Shown: positions 34,451 to 43,763, counted from the first letter of the stretch. The stretch is 64,000 bases of DNA from Natrinema amylolyticum (GCF_020515625.1 NZ_JAIWPJ010000002.1:1-64000); one strand, 5' to 3'. Numbers and translations are program-made. Notes: a model not told the origin generated them from the letters alone.

Positions 34451-34537
34451 CTCTCGTACCCGTCCCAGGGACGTCACTAAACTGTTGACAACCCGCGACG
34501 ATGGAACCGCGGCTCGCGGACGGCGCGGCCCTCGTTG

Positions 34538-34657
34538 TCAGAGGTCCCGACCGGTCGCTTCTTCCGCTGTCTCTTCGACGCCCTCTGCCACCGCCTCCTC
34601 GGCTCCGCCGGAGATGTACCCCTCGACCATCTCCGTGACTATCTCGAGCACGTTCAC
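34538..34657 (-). CDS. short acidic protein, 39 residues, GTG start
   Basis: This short frame is read from a GTG at 34657 and gives an acidic peptide beginning MNVLEIVTEMVEGYISGGAE and ending EEATGRDL, with high third-position GC. A TATA-like stretch (AACTTATTATTA on the minus strand, centred near 34685) lies about 28 bases upstream, the correct place for a leaderless transcript beginning at this GTG. No homologue is known to me. It could be a chance frame; the promoter spacing is the main support. Confidence 0.45.
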   Translation of the reverse strand: MNVLEIVTEMVEGYISGGAEEAVAEGVEETAEEATGRDL

Positions 34658-34753
34658 GGCTGTCGATTATTCTACGGTAATAATAAGTTATCGTATCGCA
34701 ACTCTCTGACGATTATATCGGACCGGTGATTCGGCGAGAGACCGTCGCAGCGA

Positions 34754-36280
34754 TCAGTCTCCGCCGCTCAGTGCGCGCAACGGTCCGTTGGGTTCATTGA
34801 AATAGGCGACGCCGTCCGCCACCGAGAGCGATCCCGGAACGCCCGACGGAACGCTCATCGCCCATAGTGTCTCGCCCGTCTCCGTGTCGAACCCGTAGAG
34901 AGTTCCCTGTTCGCTGGTGACGACCAACACTCCGTCCGAGACCGACAGTGGCCCGAGTACGCCGTCGGTCGCTCCGGACACCCACTCGGCGTTGCCGTTC
35001 GCGGCGTCGATAGAGACCGTTCGATAATCGTTGGCGCGCTGTGCGTACACCGATCCGTTCCCGACGGCGATCCGCTCCCCGTGGAAGGGGCCCGGCGCGA
35101 ACCAGCGCGTGCGTCCTTCGGCCAGGTCGAGCGCGACCAGTTGAGAGGGGGTGAGTGCGAAGACGGTATCGTGAGCGATCGCCGCGGCAGCGACTGGTTC
35201 GCCGCCGGAGACGCTCCACCGGACGGTCCCCGTCTCGGCGTCGATCGCGCGGAGCGGGTCGCCGCCGGCCACGACGACGCCGTCGGAGACTGGGGGCGGC
35301 CCCGCCAGCGGTCCCCCGACGTCAGCCGTCCAGCGAACCTCGCCCGCGGCCGCGTCGATCGCGTGTAGCTGCCCGTTCGTCGCGTACACTTGACCGTCCG
35401 CGACGGTCGGCCCCCCGTGCCAGATATCGCCGTCGGACGAGACGGTCCACCGAACCTCACCGCTTCCCGCCTCGAGGGCGCGAACGTCCTCCGGCGTCCC
35501 GAACGCGACGGCACCGTCGCCGACCGCGAGGGGACTGGTTCGGGGAGGACCCTCGTGGACCCACTGCTCGCCGCCGTCGTCGACGGACAGCGCCCGAACG
35601 GACCGGCCGGCGACGACGGTACCGTCCGCGACGACCGGCCCCGAGGCGTCGTAGGCGTACTCGACCGCCGACTCGGTCCAGGCCGCCGTCGGCTCGGAGC
35701 GAGGCCCCTCCGTCCCCGGATTGTGGGCCGTCGTGCCCGGATCGTACGCGACACTGGGCCACGCGTTCCCGCCATCGATAGCGGACCGCTCCGACGGCGT
35801 CACGAGTCCCGGATACGCCTCGAGGACCTCGTCGTTCTCGAAGGTCCCGTCGAATCGAAACTCGCCGCTCTCCGGGCGGTCGAGACCGTTCTCCCCGAAG
35901 AACTGCGGCCGGAACGAGAGGACGACCTCCCGCTCGAGTCCGGCCGCCAACAACACGGGCCGATCGCGGTCGATCGCCCCCTCGGCCTCCGTGTGAGACA
36001 ATGCGACGACGAGGTCGGCCCGGTGAGCCTCTTCGTCGGTGTTTTCGATCGTTACGGCGACTCTAACTGTCCGTCCACCGCCGTCGTCGATCCGTTCGAT
36101 CCCGTTCACCTGCAACGGCCCGCTGTATTCGGACGCCGCGGCCGTCTCGGTCTCACCGGGCGTCTCTGACTCCCCGTCGGAGTCGAGCAGCCCCGAACAA
36201 CCCGCCACTCCCCCCAGCGAGGCGACGGTCCCGGTCGTCAGGAGCCGGCGACGCGTCACCGCTGATCGATCATCACCCAT
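34754..36280 (-). CDS. PQQ-like beta-propeller Tat lipoprotein
   Basis: This 508-residue exported lipoprotein has a twin-arginine signal (TRRRLLTTG) and lipobox GVAGC, then a short beta domain (residues 45-150). An eight-bladed-type propeller follows, built from repeats such as LYGFDTETGETLWAM and LHAIDAAAGEVRWTA. These repeats match the PQQ-binding-like or BamB-like family. It is probably a cell-surface scaffold, and cofactor binding is uncertain. The start MGDDRSAV was chosen because the signal follows and a leaderless promoter fits. The upstream frame is not signal-like. Confidence 0.88.
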   Translation of the reverse strand: MGDDRSAVTRRRLLTTGTVASLGGVAGCSGLLDSDGESETPGETETAAASEYSGPLQVNGIERIDDGGGRTVRVAVTIENTDEEAHRADLVVALSHTEAEGAIDRDRPVLLAAGLEREVVLSFRPQFFGENGLDRPESGEFRFDGTFENDEVLEAYPGLVTPSERSAIDGGNAWPSVAYDPGTTAHNPGTEGPRSEPTAAWTESAVEYAYDASGPVVADGTVVAGRSVRALSVDDGGEQWVHEGPPRTSPLAVGDGAVAFGTPEDVRALEAGSGEVRWTVSSDGDIWHGGPTVADGQVYATNGQLHAIDAAAGEVRWTADVGGPLAGPPPVSDGVVVAGGDPLRAIDAETGTVRWSVSGGEPVAAAAIAHDTVFALTPSQLVALDLAEGRTRWFAPGPFHGERIAVGNGSVYAQRANDYRTVSIDAANGNAEWVSGATDGVLGPLSVSDGVLVVTSEQGTLYGFDTETGETLWAMSVPSGVPGSLSVADGVAYFNEPNGPLRALSGGD

Positions 36281-36686
36281 GATCACGACCGAAGTACTCA
36301 GAATAAATAAATCTACATAGACGTAACAGATTCGACCGACATTTCGCCGAGGCGCTCGAGTGCCGTGCAGATCCATTTCGAACTCGTTCTGCGATCCAAC
36401 AAATCAGGGCGCGAGTCGACGCGCAGACGTCACACGGACGTCCTGAGCGGCCGCTTCACTAACCGCTCGAATTTCATCTCAGCGTACTGACTCCCGTCCT
36501 CGTCCTCGATCCGGCGGTCACACGCGAAGAACGGGTCGAGACCGCGCTCGGCAAAGGGGACTGCGCCGCGAACTCGAGAGGCGCGGTCTCGGTCGGCTGT
36601 ATCCGCGCTCACTCCCCTTGCGAATACCAGCGTAGCGACTACCCAGTACGAGGTTCGTGAGTACGGCATGCGAACCGAGAAGGGGA
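36281..36686. other. intergenic interval
   Basis: Beyond the lipoprotein promoter nothing is supported. A 79-codon minus-strand frame (36430-36669) has no recognisable domain and no promoter, and is judged non-coding or a remnant. Confidence 0.4.
36303..36312 (-). promoter_or_regulatory. leaderless promoter of the propeller lipoprotein
   Basis: On the minus strand TTTATTTAT lies centred about 28 bases before the ATG at 36280. This is the usual distance of an archaeal TATA box from the transcription start, so the mRNA would begin at or next to the start codon. Confidence 0.5.
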
Positions 36687-36760
36687 TGCCGCCTCCCGGA
36701 TTTGAACCGGGGACAGCTCGATCTTCAGTCGAGTGCTCTCCCAGTCTGAGCTAAGGCGGC
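36687..36760 (-). tRNA. tRNA-Phe (GAA)
   Basis: A full cloverleaf is present. The acceptor is GCCGCCT with AGGCGGC, the anticodon stem CTCGA/TCGAG holds loop CTGAAGA with anticodon GAA, the T-arm is CCCGG-TTCAAAT-CCGGG, and the discriminator is A. It has no intron and no encoded CCA. Unlike the His and Val genes in this window, no tail copies follow it. Confidence 0.97.
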
Positions 36761-36981
36761 CTACTCCATCCTCCGTCCAGGGTATAAAAAAGGATTTCGA
36801 ATCGATATCGGTTTTCCATACCGCTTACACGATACTCCGCGATGGTCCGCCGACTCGAGTAAGTGTTGGAAAAACGAGTAACGCGGACAATACGGGGACA
36901 TCCATACGTGATTACCCGCTGTCTGTTGGAATTTCGGATATTCAAGACACCCTTTTCCGCACTGGGGGGTAATAGCTTGTT

Positions 36982-37428
36982 ATGGCAGCCCTTACCTCGA
37001 GTCAGGAGGCGCGAGAACTCGACGCCGACACCATCCTCGAGTTGCTGGCGAACCGCCGCCGGCGGTACCTCCTCTACGCGTTGCGCGGTCAGGAAGACCC
37101 CATCGAACTCTCGACGCTGGCGGAGACGGTTGCGGGCTGGGAACACGACGTTCCGCCGGACGAAGTCGCGAAAAACGAATACAAGAGCGTCTACGTCTCG
37201 TCGGTCCAGTGCCACGTCCCGAAACTGGACGACGCCGGCGTCGTCGACCACAACGAGGACAACCACACCGTCGTCCTCGCGGACAACTTCGAGCAGCTCG
37301 AGCCGTACCTCCAGATCGTCGTCGAGGACGAACCGGAGAATTCGACGCTGCACGCCGCTCTCCAGACGGAATCCGGAGACGGACTCCTCGGCCAGATCCG
37401 AGAGAACGTCGCGCGACTCAAACAGTGA
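36982..37428 (+). CDS. winged-helix protein, DUF7344-like
   Basis: This 148-residue cytoplasmic protein has an ArsR-like winged-helix core: ILELLANRRRRYLLYAL, then LSTLAETVAGWE, then VQCHVPKLDDAGVVDHNEDNHTV in outline. This arrangement matches the haloarchaeal family I recall as DUF7344, predicted regulators that often act in host or element gene control. The C-terminal part (residues 105-148) is acidic and of unknown role. It follows tRNA-Phe divergently. Confidence 0.8.
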   Translation: MAALTSSQEARELDADTILELLANRRRRYLLYALRGQEDPIELSTLAETVAGWEHDVPPDEVAKNEYKSVYVSSVQCHVPKLDDAGVVDHNEDNHTVVLADNFEQLEPYLQIVVEDEPENSTLHAALQTESGDGLLGQIRENVARLKQ

Positions 37429-37558
37429 CCGCTCTCGGTACGCGGACGGTAGTGACTGATTAGTTCGACTCGAGGGTGCGACTGCGCTCGCTCGTCGTCG
37501 AACGAGACGACGACTATTCTGCCCCGCTCGAACGATTCTCGAGAGACGCGCTGCAGGA

Positions 37559-38008
37559 GGTTCGAACGTGAGAGGGCTCGAGCGGGTTCGAACTACGCCG
37601 AGACGTGCTCACTTCGTTGCTCGCGTCTCGTCTAGTTCGAACCGCCCTCTCGTCACACACCTGCTGCTCGCGGATTTGCTCGCAGCAGGAGTAATGGGCT
37701 CGGGCGGGTTCGAACTACGGGCACAGCTTCGCTGCTCCCTGATTAGAATCCGCCTTCACACATGTCTCTATCTCACTGTCGTCCGCCACGGAAACGGGCT
37801 CGAGCGGGTTCGAACCACCTGAACTTCGCTCGCTTTGCTCGCTCGTTCCGTAGTTCGAACCGCCCTCGTATACATTTCTGTGGCTCACTGTCGTTCACCC
37901 CAGAAATGGGCTCGGGCGGGTTCGAACCGCGGTCGCAGCAAAGCTGCTCCCTGATTAGAACCCGCCCTCGCATACATGTCTCTGGCTCACTGTTGTTCGC
38001 CAGAGAAA
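37559..38008 (-). repeat. array of tRNA-Val 3'-end copies in alternating orientation
   Basis: Downstream of tRNA-Val (leftward on this map) the tail is copied in the same sense at 37907-37928 (22 of 22 bases), 37795-37816, 37695-37716 and 37573-37594. It is copied inverted near 37957-37970, 37853-37868, 37745-37754 and 37635-37649. Each same-sense/inverted pair folds as a hairpin. Two cassette types alternate: one with core GCAGCAAAGCTGCTCCC or its variant, one with TTCGCTCGC-like cores, giving two rounds of a unit of about 210 bases. Frames through the array are artefacts. Confidence 0.88.
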
Positions 38009-38082
38009 TGGGCTCGGGCGGGTTCGAACCACCGACCTCGGCCTTGTAAAGGCCGCGTCATAACCAGCTAGACCACGAGCCC
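38009..38082 (-). tRNA. tRNA-Val (TAC)
   Basis: The cloverleaf has acceptor GGGCTCG/CGAGCCC, anticodon stem CGGCC/GGCCG with loop TTTACAA and anticodon TAC, T-arm GGTGG-TTCGAAC-CCGCC and discriminator A. No intron is present. The gene is followed in its own direction by the tail-copy array, the first copy starting about 80 bases away. Confidence 0.97.
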
Positions 38083-38144
38083 GCATCCGAGACGAGTGGG
38101 TCCGTCCGAATAACCTTTACTCTCTCGCGCTGCAGGGATCCTGC

Positions 38145-38768
38145 ATGGCACTCGAGTACGTCTGGAAGGGGCTACTCGTGATCGCCGTTCTCTCTGTCGC
38201 CGGGGTCGTCCTCGTTCAGGCGGGTCTCGTCTCGGTTCCGTGGGGTCCCGACGAGGGGGCGGTCCGCGTCTTCAATGACGGAGCCGACGGCGACCGCGAC
38301 CCGAAGACCGCCGTCGACGTGGCAGTTGCAGACGACCCCGCCGAACGCTATACCGGACTGAGCGACCACGACTCGCTCGAGTCGGGTGACGGAATGTTGT
38401 TCGTCCACGGCGAGGAACAGGAGTTGACCTACGTGATGCGCGAGATGGACTTCGATATCGACATCATCTTCATCGGTGCGGATCGCGAGATCACGCAGAT
38501 CCATCACGCCCGCGCGCCCGAACCCGGCGAGGACGGGGAGGAACTCCGATACTCCGGGCGCGGAAAGTGGGTCCTCGAGGTGCCACGCGGCTACGCGAAC
38601 GAGACCGGCATCGAGGTCGGCGACGAGGTCGAGATCGACCTCGAGTCGAACCGGATGATCGCCACCCGGAGCGACTCCGTGACGCTCGAGCGGGCCGCCG
38701 CGATCGCGGAGCGCGAGACGATTGCCCCGGCAGCGGTCGCCGCCGAACGTACGTCGGTTCGTCGATAA
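38145..38768 (+). CDS. DUF192 domain protein, membrane-anchored
   Basis: This 207-residue protein has one N-terminal membrane helix (residues 8-28). A DUF192 domain follows, with YTGLSDHDSLESGDGMLFVH, YVMREMDFDIDIIFI and the ending GYANETGIEVGDEVEID (outline). The domain occurs across bacteria and archaea, and its function is unknown. The protein is probably exposed outside the cell membrane. It lies 33 bases before the ABC transporter gene in the same direction, so co-transcription is possible. Confidence 0.88.
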   Translation: MALEYVWKGLLVIAVLSVAGVVLVQAGLVSVPWGPDEGAVRVFNDGADGDRDPKTAVDVAVADDPAERYTGLSDHDSLESGDGMLFVHGEEQELTYVMREMDFDIDIIFIGADREITQIHHARAPEPGEDGEELRYSGRGKWVLEVPRGYANETGIEVGDEVEIDLESNRMIATRSDSVTLERAAAIAERETIAPAAVAAERTSVRR

Positions 38769-38801
38769 TCCTTATTGCCGACGGACCCTGAGCACCGGGC
38801 A

Positions 38802-40739
38802 ATGAGTACCGCCGAGCCGGACGAAGACGATCCGTTCGAGGAGCAGCGCGAAGAGGTCGAGAATCCGATGAAGCGACTGTTCCTCGAGTACGGCTCGAAC
38901 TACACGGGTGCCGCGGTCATCGGCGTCATCGCGAGCTTCTTCGCCCGAATCCTGGACCTGCTCCCCGCGCTCATGCTGGGAGTCGCGATCGACGCCGTGA
39001 TCCGCCAGGACATCCCCTACGCCGAAGCGTTCCCAGTCGGCGGCGGTCTCGTCGCCCCGTACGTCCCCGACGGTCGAATAGAGCAGTTCTGGCTGACGAT
39101 CGGGATCATCGCCGGCGCGTTTCTCCTCTCGGCGGTCTTCCACTGGACCCGAAACTGGGGGTTCAACACCTTCGCCCAGAACGTCCAGCACGACATCCGG
39201 ACCGACACCTACGACGAGATGCAGCGCCTGGACATGGGCTTTTTCGCCGACAAGCAGACCGGCGAGATGATGTCGATCCTCTCGAACGACGTCAACCGCC
39301 TCGAGAAGTTCTTGAACGACGGGATGAACTCCCTCTTCCGGCTGCTCGTGATGGTGCTCGGCATCGGCGGCCTCCTGGTCGCGATCAACTGGCAGCTCGC
39401 GTTGGTCGCGCTGCTCCCGGTGCCGTTGATCGCGGTCTTCACCTACCTGTTCATCCGGACCATCCAGCCCAAGTACGCCGAGGTGCGCTCGACGGTCGGG
39501 AAGGTCAACTCCCGCCTCGAGAACAACCTCGGGGGCATTCAGGTCATCAAGTCCAGTACGACCGAGTCCTACGAGTCCGATCGCGTCGAGGACGTCTCTC
39601 GAGAGTACTTCGACGCGAACTGGGGGGCGATTCGGACGCGAATCAAGTTCTTCCCCGGCCTGCGCGTCCTCGCGGGGATCGGCTTCGTTATCACCTTCCT
39701 CGTCGGCGGACTCTGGGTCATCGCGGGACCGCCGGGCCCGTTCTCGGGCCAACTCAGCACCGGGATGTTCGTCGTCTTCATCCTCTACACGCAGCGATTC
39801 ATCTGGCCCATGGCCCAGTTCGGACAGATCATCAATATGTATCAGCGGGCTCGCGCCTCCAGCGCCCGCATCTTCGGGCTGATGGACGAACCTAACCGGG
39901 TCGGCGAGGAGCCCGACGCTCCCGACCTCGAGGTGACCGAGGGCCGCGTCGAATACGACGACGTGACGTTCGGCTACGACGAGGAGACGATCCTCGAGGA
40001 CATCGACTTCACCGTCGAGGGCGGCGAGACGCTCGCGCTGGTCGGCCCCACCGGGGCCGGCAAGTCGACGGTCCTCAAGCTCCTCTTGCGGATGTACGAC
40101 GTCGACGAGGGCGAGATCCGCGTCGACGGCCAGCGGATCCGGGACGTGACCCTCCGGAGCCTGCGCGAATCGCTGGGCTACGTCAGTCAGGACACCTTCC
40201 TCTTCTACGGCAGCGTCGAGGAGAACATCACGTACGGTACCTTCGACGCCGACCGCGAGGACGTCATCGAGGCCGCGAAGATGGCCGAAGCCCACGAGTT
40301 CATCCGAAATCTCCCCGAGGGCTACGATACCGAGGTCGGCGAACGGGGCGTCAAGCTCTCGGGCGGTCAGCGCCAGCGGATCTCCATCGCCCGCGCGATC
40401 CTCAAGGATCCCGATATCCTCGTCCTGGACGAGGCGACCAGCGACGTCGACACGGAGACCGAGATGCTCATCCAGCGCTCGATCGACGAACTCGCCGAGG
40501 ATCGAACCACGTTCGCCATCGCCCACCGACTCTCGACGATCAAGGACGCCGATCAGGTCCTCGTCCTCGAGGGCGGCGAGATCGTCGAACGCGGCACTCA
40601 CGACGAGTTGCTCGCGAACGGCGGCCTCTACTCCCACCTCTGGGGCGTCCAGGCTGGCGAAATCGACGAGCTTCCCGAGGAGTTCATCGAACGCGCCCAG
40701 CGCAGACAGGCGCGGACCGAAGTCGGCGACGACGACTGA
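38802..40739 (+). CDS. ABC exporter, fused permease and ATPase
   Basis: This 645-residue half-transporter of the MsbA/multidrug type works as a dimer. About six membrane segments occupy residues 35-330. The ATPase domain has Walker A GPTGAGKST near 415, signature LSGGQRQRISIARA near 518 and Walker B ILVLDEATSD near 540, with H-loop AHRLSTI. The start MSTAEPDEDD was chosen over an in-frame ATG nine codons upstream. The cargo is unknown; lipids or drugs are usual for this type. Confidence 0.93.
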   Translation: MSTAEPDEDDPFEEQREEVENPMKRLFLEYGSNYTGAAVIGVIASFFARILDLLPALMLGVAIDAVIRQDIPYAEAFPVGGGLVAPYVPDGRIEQFWLTIGIIAGAFLLSAVFHWTRNWGFNTFAQNVQHDIRTDTYDEMQRLDMGFFADKQTGEMMSILSNDVNRLEKFLNDGMNSLFRLLVMVLGIGGLLVAINWQLALVALLPVPLIAVFTYLFIRTIQPKYAEVRSTVGKVNSRLENNLGGIQVIKSSTTESYESDRVEDVSREYFDANWGAIRTRIKFFPGLRVLAGIGFVITFLVGGLWVIAGPPGPFSGQLSTGMFVVFILYTQRFIWPMAQFGQIINMYQRARASSARIFGLMDEPNRVGEEPDAPDLEVTEGRVEYDDVTFGYDEETILEDIDFTVEGGETLALVGPTGAGKSTVLKLLLRMYDVDEGEIRVDGQRIRDVTLRSLRESLGYVSQDTFLFYGSVEENITYGTFDADREDVIEAAKMAEAHEFIRNLPEGYDTEVGERGVKLSGGQRQRISIARAILKDPDILVLDEATSDVDTETEMLIQRSIDELAEDRTTFAIAHRLSTIKDADQVLVLEGGEIVERGTHDELLANGGLYSHLWGVQAGEIDELPEEFIERAQRRQARTEVGDDD

Positions 40740-40786
40740 CGAACGAACCGGTCCGAGTCAGAGAGACGCGACTTCCGACCGTCGGC

Positions 40787-41131
40787 CTAGAACGATTCCT
40801 GCCCTTCCTGGTCGTCCTGATCCGGGGCCCCCTCGTCCTGCCGGTCTTCGCCCGCCGCGGGCGGCGTGCGATCGCTGTAGTTCTTCCGACCGATGGCCTC
40901 GTCGCTGACCATGTTCGTGATCGCTTGCTCGACCGCCCCGTAATCCCGGTACTCGTCCTCGCCCAGCGGCCCGATGAGGTCCTCGAGCGTCGTCGTGTTG
41001 CCGCTCATCTCGACCGTTTCGTCGCCGTGTTTCTCGAGTAACTCGTCGTGACCGATCGGATACTCCTCGTTCTCGAGCGTCTCCTGCAGGTCGCCGAGTT
41101 CGACGCCGAGTTCGCGGCTGTCTTCGGGCAT
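40787..41131 (-). CDS. DUF5789-like small protein
   Basis: This 114-residue acidic soluble protein begins ELGVELGDLQETLENEEYPI, with conserved-looking TTTLEDLIGPLGEDEYRDYG and ITNMVSDEAIGRKNYSDR parts. It matches a haloarchaea-specific family I recall as DUF5789. The C-terminal 25 residues are low-complexity. The start was placed at MPEDSREL because that is where family similarity begins. Function is unknown. Confidence 0.78.
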   Translation of the reverse strand: MPEDSRELGVELGDLQETLENEEYPIGHDELLEKHGDETVEMSGNTTTLEDLIGPLGEDEYRDYGAVEQAITNMVSDEAIGRKNYSDRTPPAAGEDRQDEGAPDQDDQEGQESF

Positions 41132-41197
41132 ACGTACGGGAAGCGTTCGGCGACGCAAACGGGTTGGGCCTGCGTTCGCCGTGGCCACTGCTGGCGG

Positions 41198-42145
41198 TCA
41201 GCGCGCCGTCGGATCGTCCGTCGTCACGCGCGGCAATACGAGCGCCGGCAGTATCGACAGGAGACCGAGAAGGGCGGCCGAGGCGACCAGTTTCGGCGGC
41301 CCGTTCGAGACGCCGACGCCGACGATAGCGAGGGGGACGAACGCGGCCAGCAGCGCCGGCCGGTCTACTCGACGTCGTTCGGCGGCCGTCGGCTCGAACG
41401 GCGACGTTGCGTTCTCGAGCGTCCAGCCCGCGAGCGCGCCGGCCGCGAGCGCCGCGTACGCCACGGCGCTGTCCGCGCGCCCGCTTGCGACCATCGCCGC
41501 GCCGGCGAGTCCCAGTGCGAGCGCGAACGCGGTGAGCGTCCGGTCGAACGGCGACCGCTCGAGGAGCCGCCACGCGACGGCGAGGTACCAGCCGCCGACG
41601 ATGACCCCCGCGACGACGTCGAGCGGGTAGTGTACGCCGAGGACGAGCCGGGTGAGACAGACGGCGGCGACGATCACCGCGGCGACCGCGAGGCGGAGCC
41701 GCCGCGTTCCCGCCTCGAGCACCAGCGCGAACAGGCCGTAAGTGACGGTCGCACCGACCGCGTGGCCGCTCGGAAACCCGTAGCCGCCAGCGCTCGCGAT
41801 CGAGCGGTACTGCGGCCGAGCCGACGACGGGAGGACGGCCGGCTCGAGCGTCGCGAGCTCGGGGCGCGGTAACGCGAAGAGATGTTTCAACGCCGTCATC
41901 ACCGCCAGCCCGCCGACGATGACGGCGAGGATCCAGGCCCCGTCCGGCCGCCGAGCGGGACGATCGGTCCCGAACTGCCGGCCGCGGTGGACCGTCCGTC
42001 GCCACGCGACCGCCCACGACGCGCCGATCCCGAGTACGAGCAGCAGCCAGCCGTCGCCGAGCTGGGTCACGGCCGCGGCGAGGGCCGCACCCCACTCCGG
42101 GACGAGTTCGCGAACGGCCTCGAGAACGCCGGCGCCGCGGTTCAT
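41198..42145 (-). CDS. PAP2 family phosphatase
   Basis: This 315-residue membrane phosphatase has the three PAP2 motifs: KHLFALPRP, PSGH (FPSGHAVGAT) and RLVLGVHYPLDV. Such enzymes dephosphorylate lipid pyrophosphates or phosphatidic-acid-like lipids at the membrane surface. About eight membrane segments follow or surround these motifs. The start MNRGAGVL was chosen since the preceding frame is a shadow of the gene on the other strand. Confidence 0.88.
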   Translation of the reverse strand: MNRGAGVLEAVRELVPEWGAALAAAVTQLGDGWLLLVLGIGASWAVAWRRTVHRGRQFGTDRPARRPDGAWILAVIVGGLAVMTALKHLFALPRPELATLEPAVLPSSARPQYRSIASAGGYGFPSGHAVGATVTYGLFALVLEAGTRRLRLAVAAVIVAAVCLTRLVLGVHYPLDVVAGVIVGGWYLAVAWRLLERSPFDRTLTAFALALGLAGAAMVASGRADSAVAYAALAAGALAGWTLENATSPFEPTAAERRRVDRPALLAAFVPLAIVGVGVSNGPPKLVASAALLGLLSILPALVLPRVTTDDPTAR

Positions 42146-42275
42146 ACGGCCTGCCTTCCACGGTGGCGTGGATAACGCTCGGGCGGGAACATGCAGGCTC
42201 CGTCCGCCCGACGGTCGAGTCCGAGTCGTATCGGCCACCGCGGGTTTCATGTCGACACGGGCGGCATACTCCGCC

Positions 42276-43013
42276 ATGGACCTCACAACGGCGACGTGGA
42301 CGGACGTTCGGGACCTCGAGACGGACCTCGCGGTCGTCCCCGTCGGGAGCACGGAACAGCACGGCCCCCACGCGCCCCTCGGGACGGACGTGCTGACCGC
42401 CGAGGGGATCGCCGACGCCGGGATCGAGCGGGTCGACCGCGAGGTCGTGCGCGCGCCGGCGATTCCGGTCGGAATCGCCAAGGAGCACCGCCAGTTCCCC
42501 GGAACGATGTGGGTCTCCGAGGACACCTTCCGCGACTACGTCGGCGAGGCCGTCGAGAGCCTCGCTCACCACGGGATCGATCGCGTCGTCCTCGTCAACG
42601 GCCACGGCGGCAACGTCGACGCCCTCCGCGAGGTCGGCGGCCGCCTCACGCGGGACGGCGACGCCTACGCCGTCCCCTTCACCTGGTTCGAGGGCGTCGG
42701 CGAACACACCGCCGATATGGGTCACGGCGGCCCCCTCGAGACGGCGCTCCTGCGCCACCTCGAGCCGGAACTGATCCGCGAGGACCGAATCGACGAGGCT
42801 CGATCCGGCGCTGCCGACGGCTGGGGCGACTGGACGAGTTACGTCAACTTAGCCTACGACGCGGCGGAATTCACGGAAAACGGTGTCGTCGGCGATCCCG
42901 ACGAGGGCGACGCTCAGCGTGGCGAAGAACTGTGCGAGCTGGCCGCCGACGCGCTGGCTCGGTTGCTCGAGGCGGTCGCCGAGCGAGACGTCTCGCGGCC
43001 CGAGCGCCGATAG
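42276..43013 (+). CDS. creatininase-family protein, possibly ArfB
   Basis: This 245-residue metal-dependent amidohydrolase has the creatininase fold. Metal motifs are STEQHGPHAPLGTD, LVNGHGGNVDAL and the DMGHGGPLETALL segment with its Glu. Archaeal relatives include ArfB, the deformylase that acts after GTP cyclohydrolase III in riboflavin and F420 synthesis, and MftE-like peptidases. ArfB is the favoured guess from size and archaeal context but is not proven. An in-frame ATG at 42249 is an alternative start. Confidence 0.83.
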   Translation: MDLTTATWTDVRDLETDLAVVPVGSTEQHGPHAPLGTDVLTAEGIADAGIERVDREVVRAPAIPVGIAKEHRQFPGTMWVSEDTFRDYVGEAVESLAHHGIDRVVLVNGHGGNVDALREVGGRLTRDGDAYAVPFTWFEGVGEHTADMGHGGPLETALLRHLEPELIREDRIDEARSGAADGWGDWTSYVNLAYDAAEFTENGVVGDPDEGDAQRGEELCELAADALARLLEAVAERDVSRPERR

Positions 43014-43081
43014 GGTCGGAACCGGCTCGATCGGTGGCTCGGTGGCGATCGATTCGTCGAGCGAGACGGGAACGAGATCGG

Positions 43082-43555
43082 CTACTCCTCGGCTTCGTCT
43101 TCGTTCTCATCCTCGTCCGCGGCGTCGGTATCGGCTTCGGCGTCGTCGTCCGCGTCATCCGCGGGACCAGCGTCCTGAAGCGTTCCGCGAAGCGCCGGAA
43201 TCGTCGAAGTGAGTTCGCCGACCTGTTCGCCGGCCGCCGAAATGTCCGTAATTGCCTCCTCGAGGGCTTCGATCTCTTCCTCGAGGTCGGCGGCGTCGTC
43301 GAAGGCATCGGCGCGCTGCCCCATCGTGAACCACTTCTTCGCGTCGCGGAGGTCCTCCTCGGCGTCGCCGGCCTCGAGCGCCGAGTTGAGTCCGTTGAGC
43401 GCGCCCAGCACGTTGTCGGCGTCGGTCTCCCAGATGTCGTCGGCGTCCGGAAGCGCCGCCCAAGCGTCTTCGAGCGAGGATTCGACGTCCTCGCGCATCT
43501 CGTTGGCCGCTTCCCCGAACAGTTCCTCGTCGTCGCCGAGCGTAGCTTGGCTCAT
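43082..43555 (-). CDS. DUF5790-like acidic protein
   Basis: This 157-residue, very acidic helical protein begins SQATLGDDEELFGEAANEMR and contains a heptad-like helix (LEEEIEALEEAITDISAAGE). It ends in a run of Asp and Glu, about 30 residues long. It resembles a haloarchaeal family I recall as DUF5790. The start is MSQATLG, as the upstream frame is low-complexity. Function is unknown. Confidence 0.75.
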   Translation of the reverse strand: MSQATLGDDEELFGEAANEMREDVESSLEDAWAALPDADDIWETDADNVLGALNGLNSALEAGDAEEDLRDAKKWFTMGQRADAFDDAADLEEEIEALEEAITDISAAGEQVGELTSTIPALRGTLQDAGPADDADDDAEADTDAADEDENEDEAEE

Positions 43556-43763
43556 GTCACCGTCTTTGCGGGCACCGGGGTTAAAAGATAGCCCGAAAGT
43601 GAAAGTGAAATCGGTCGGAAGCGGATCGATATCGGTCGAACGACGGGGGGATTTCGAAAGGAAGGTCATCGGCGGACGTCCGCCGTCCGGTCGGATCACT
43701 CGTTGGGATATGCGACCGGGCGACGAAGAGACGCAACCGGGCGGCTGCGTGCCCGCCGGGTGA

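Noticed and set aside
36430-36669. Seventy-nine-codon minus-strand frame
   Set aside because: No domain, promoter or convincing start; at best a remnant.
37568-38049. Open frames with a repeated GSGGFEP peptide
   Set aside because: They are translations of the tRNA-Val gene and its tail copies, and not proteins.
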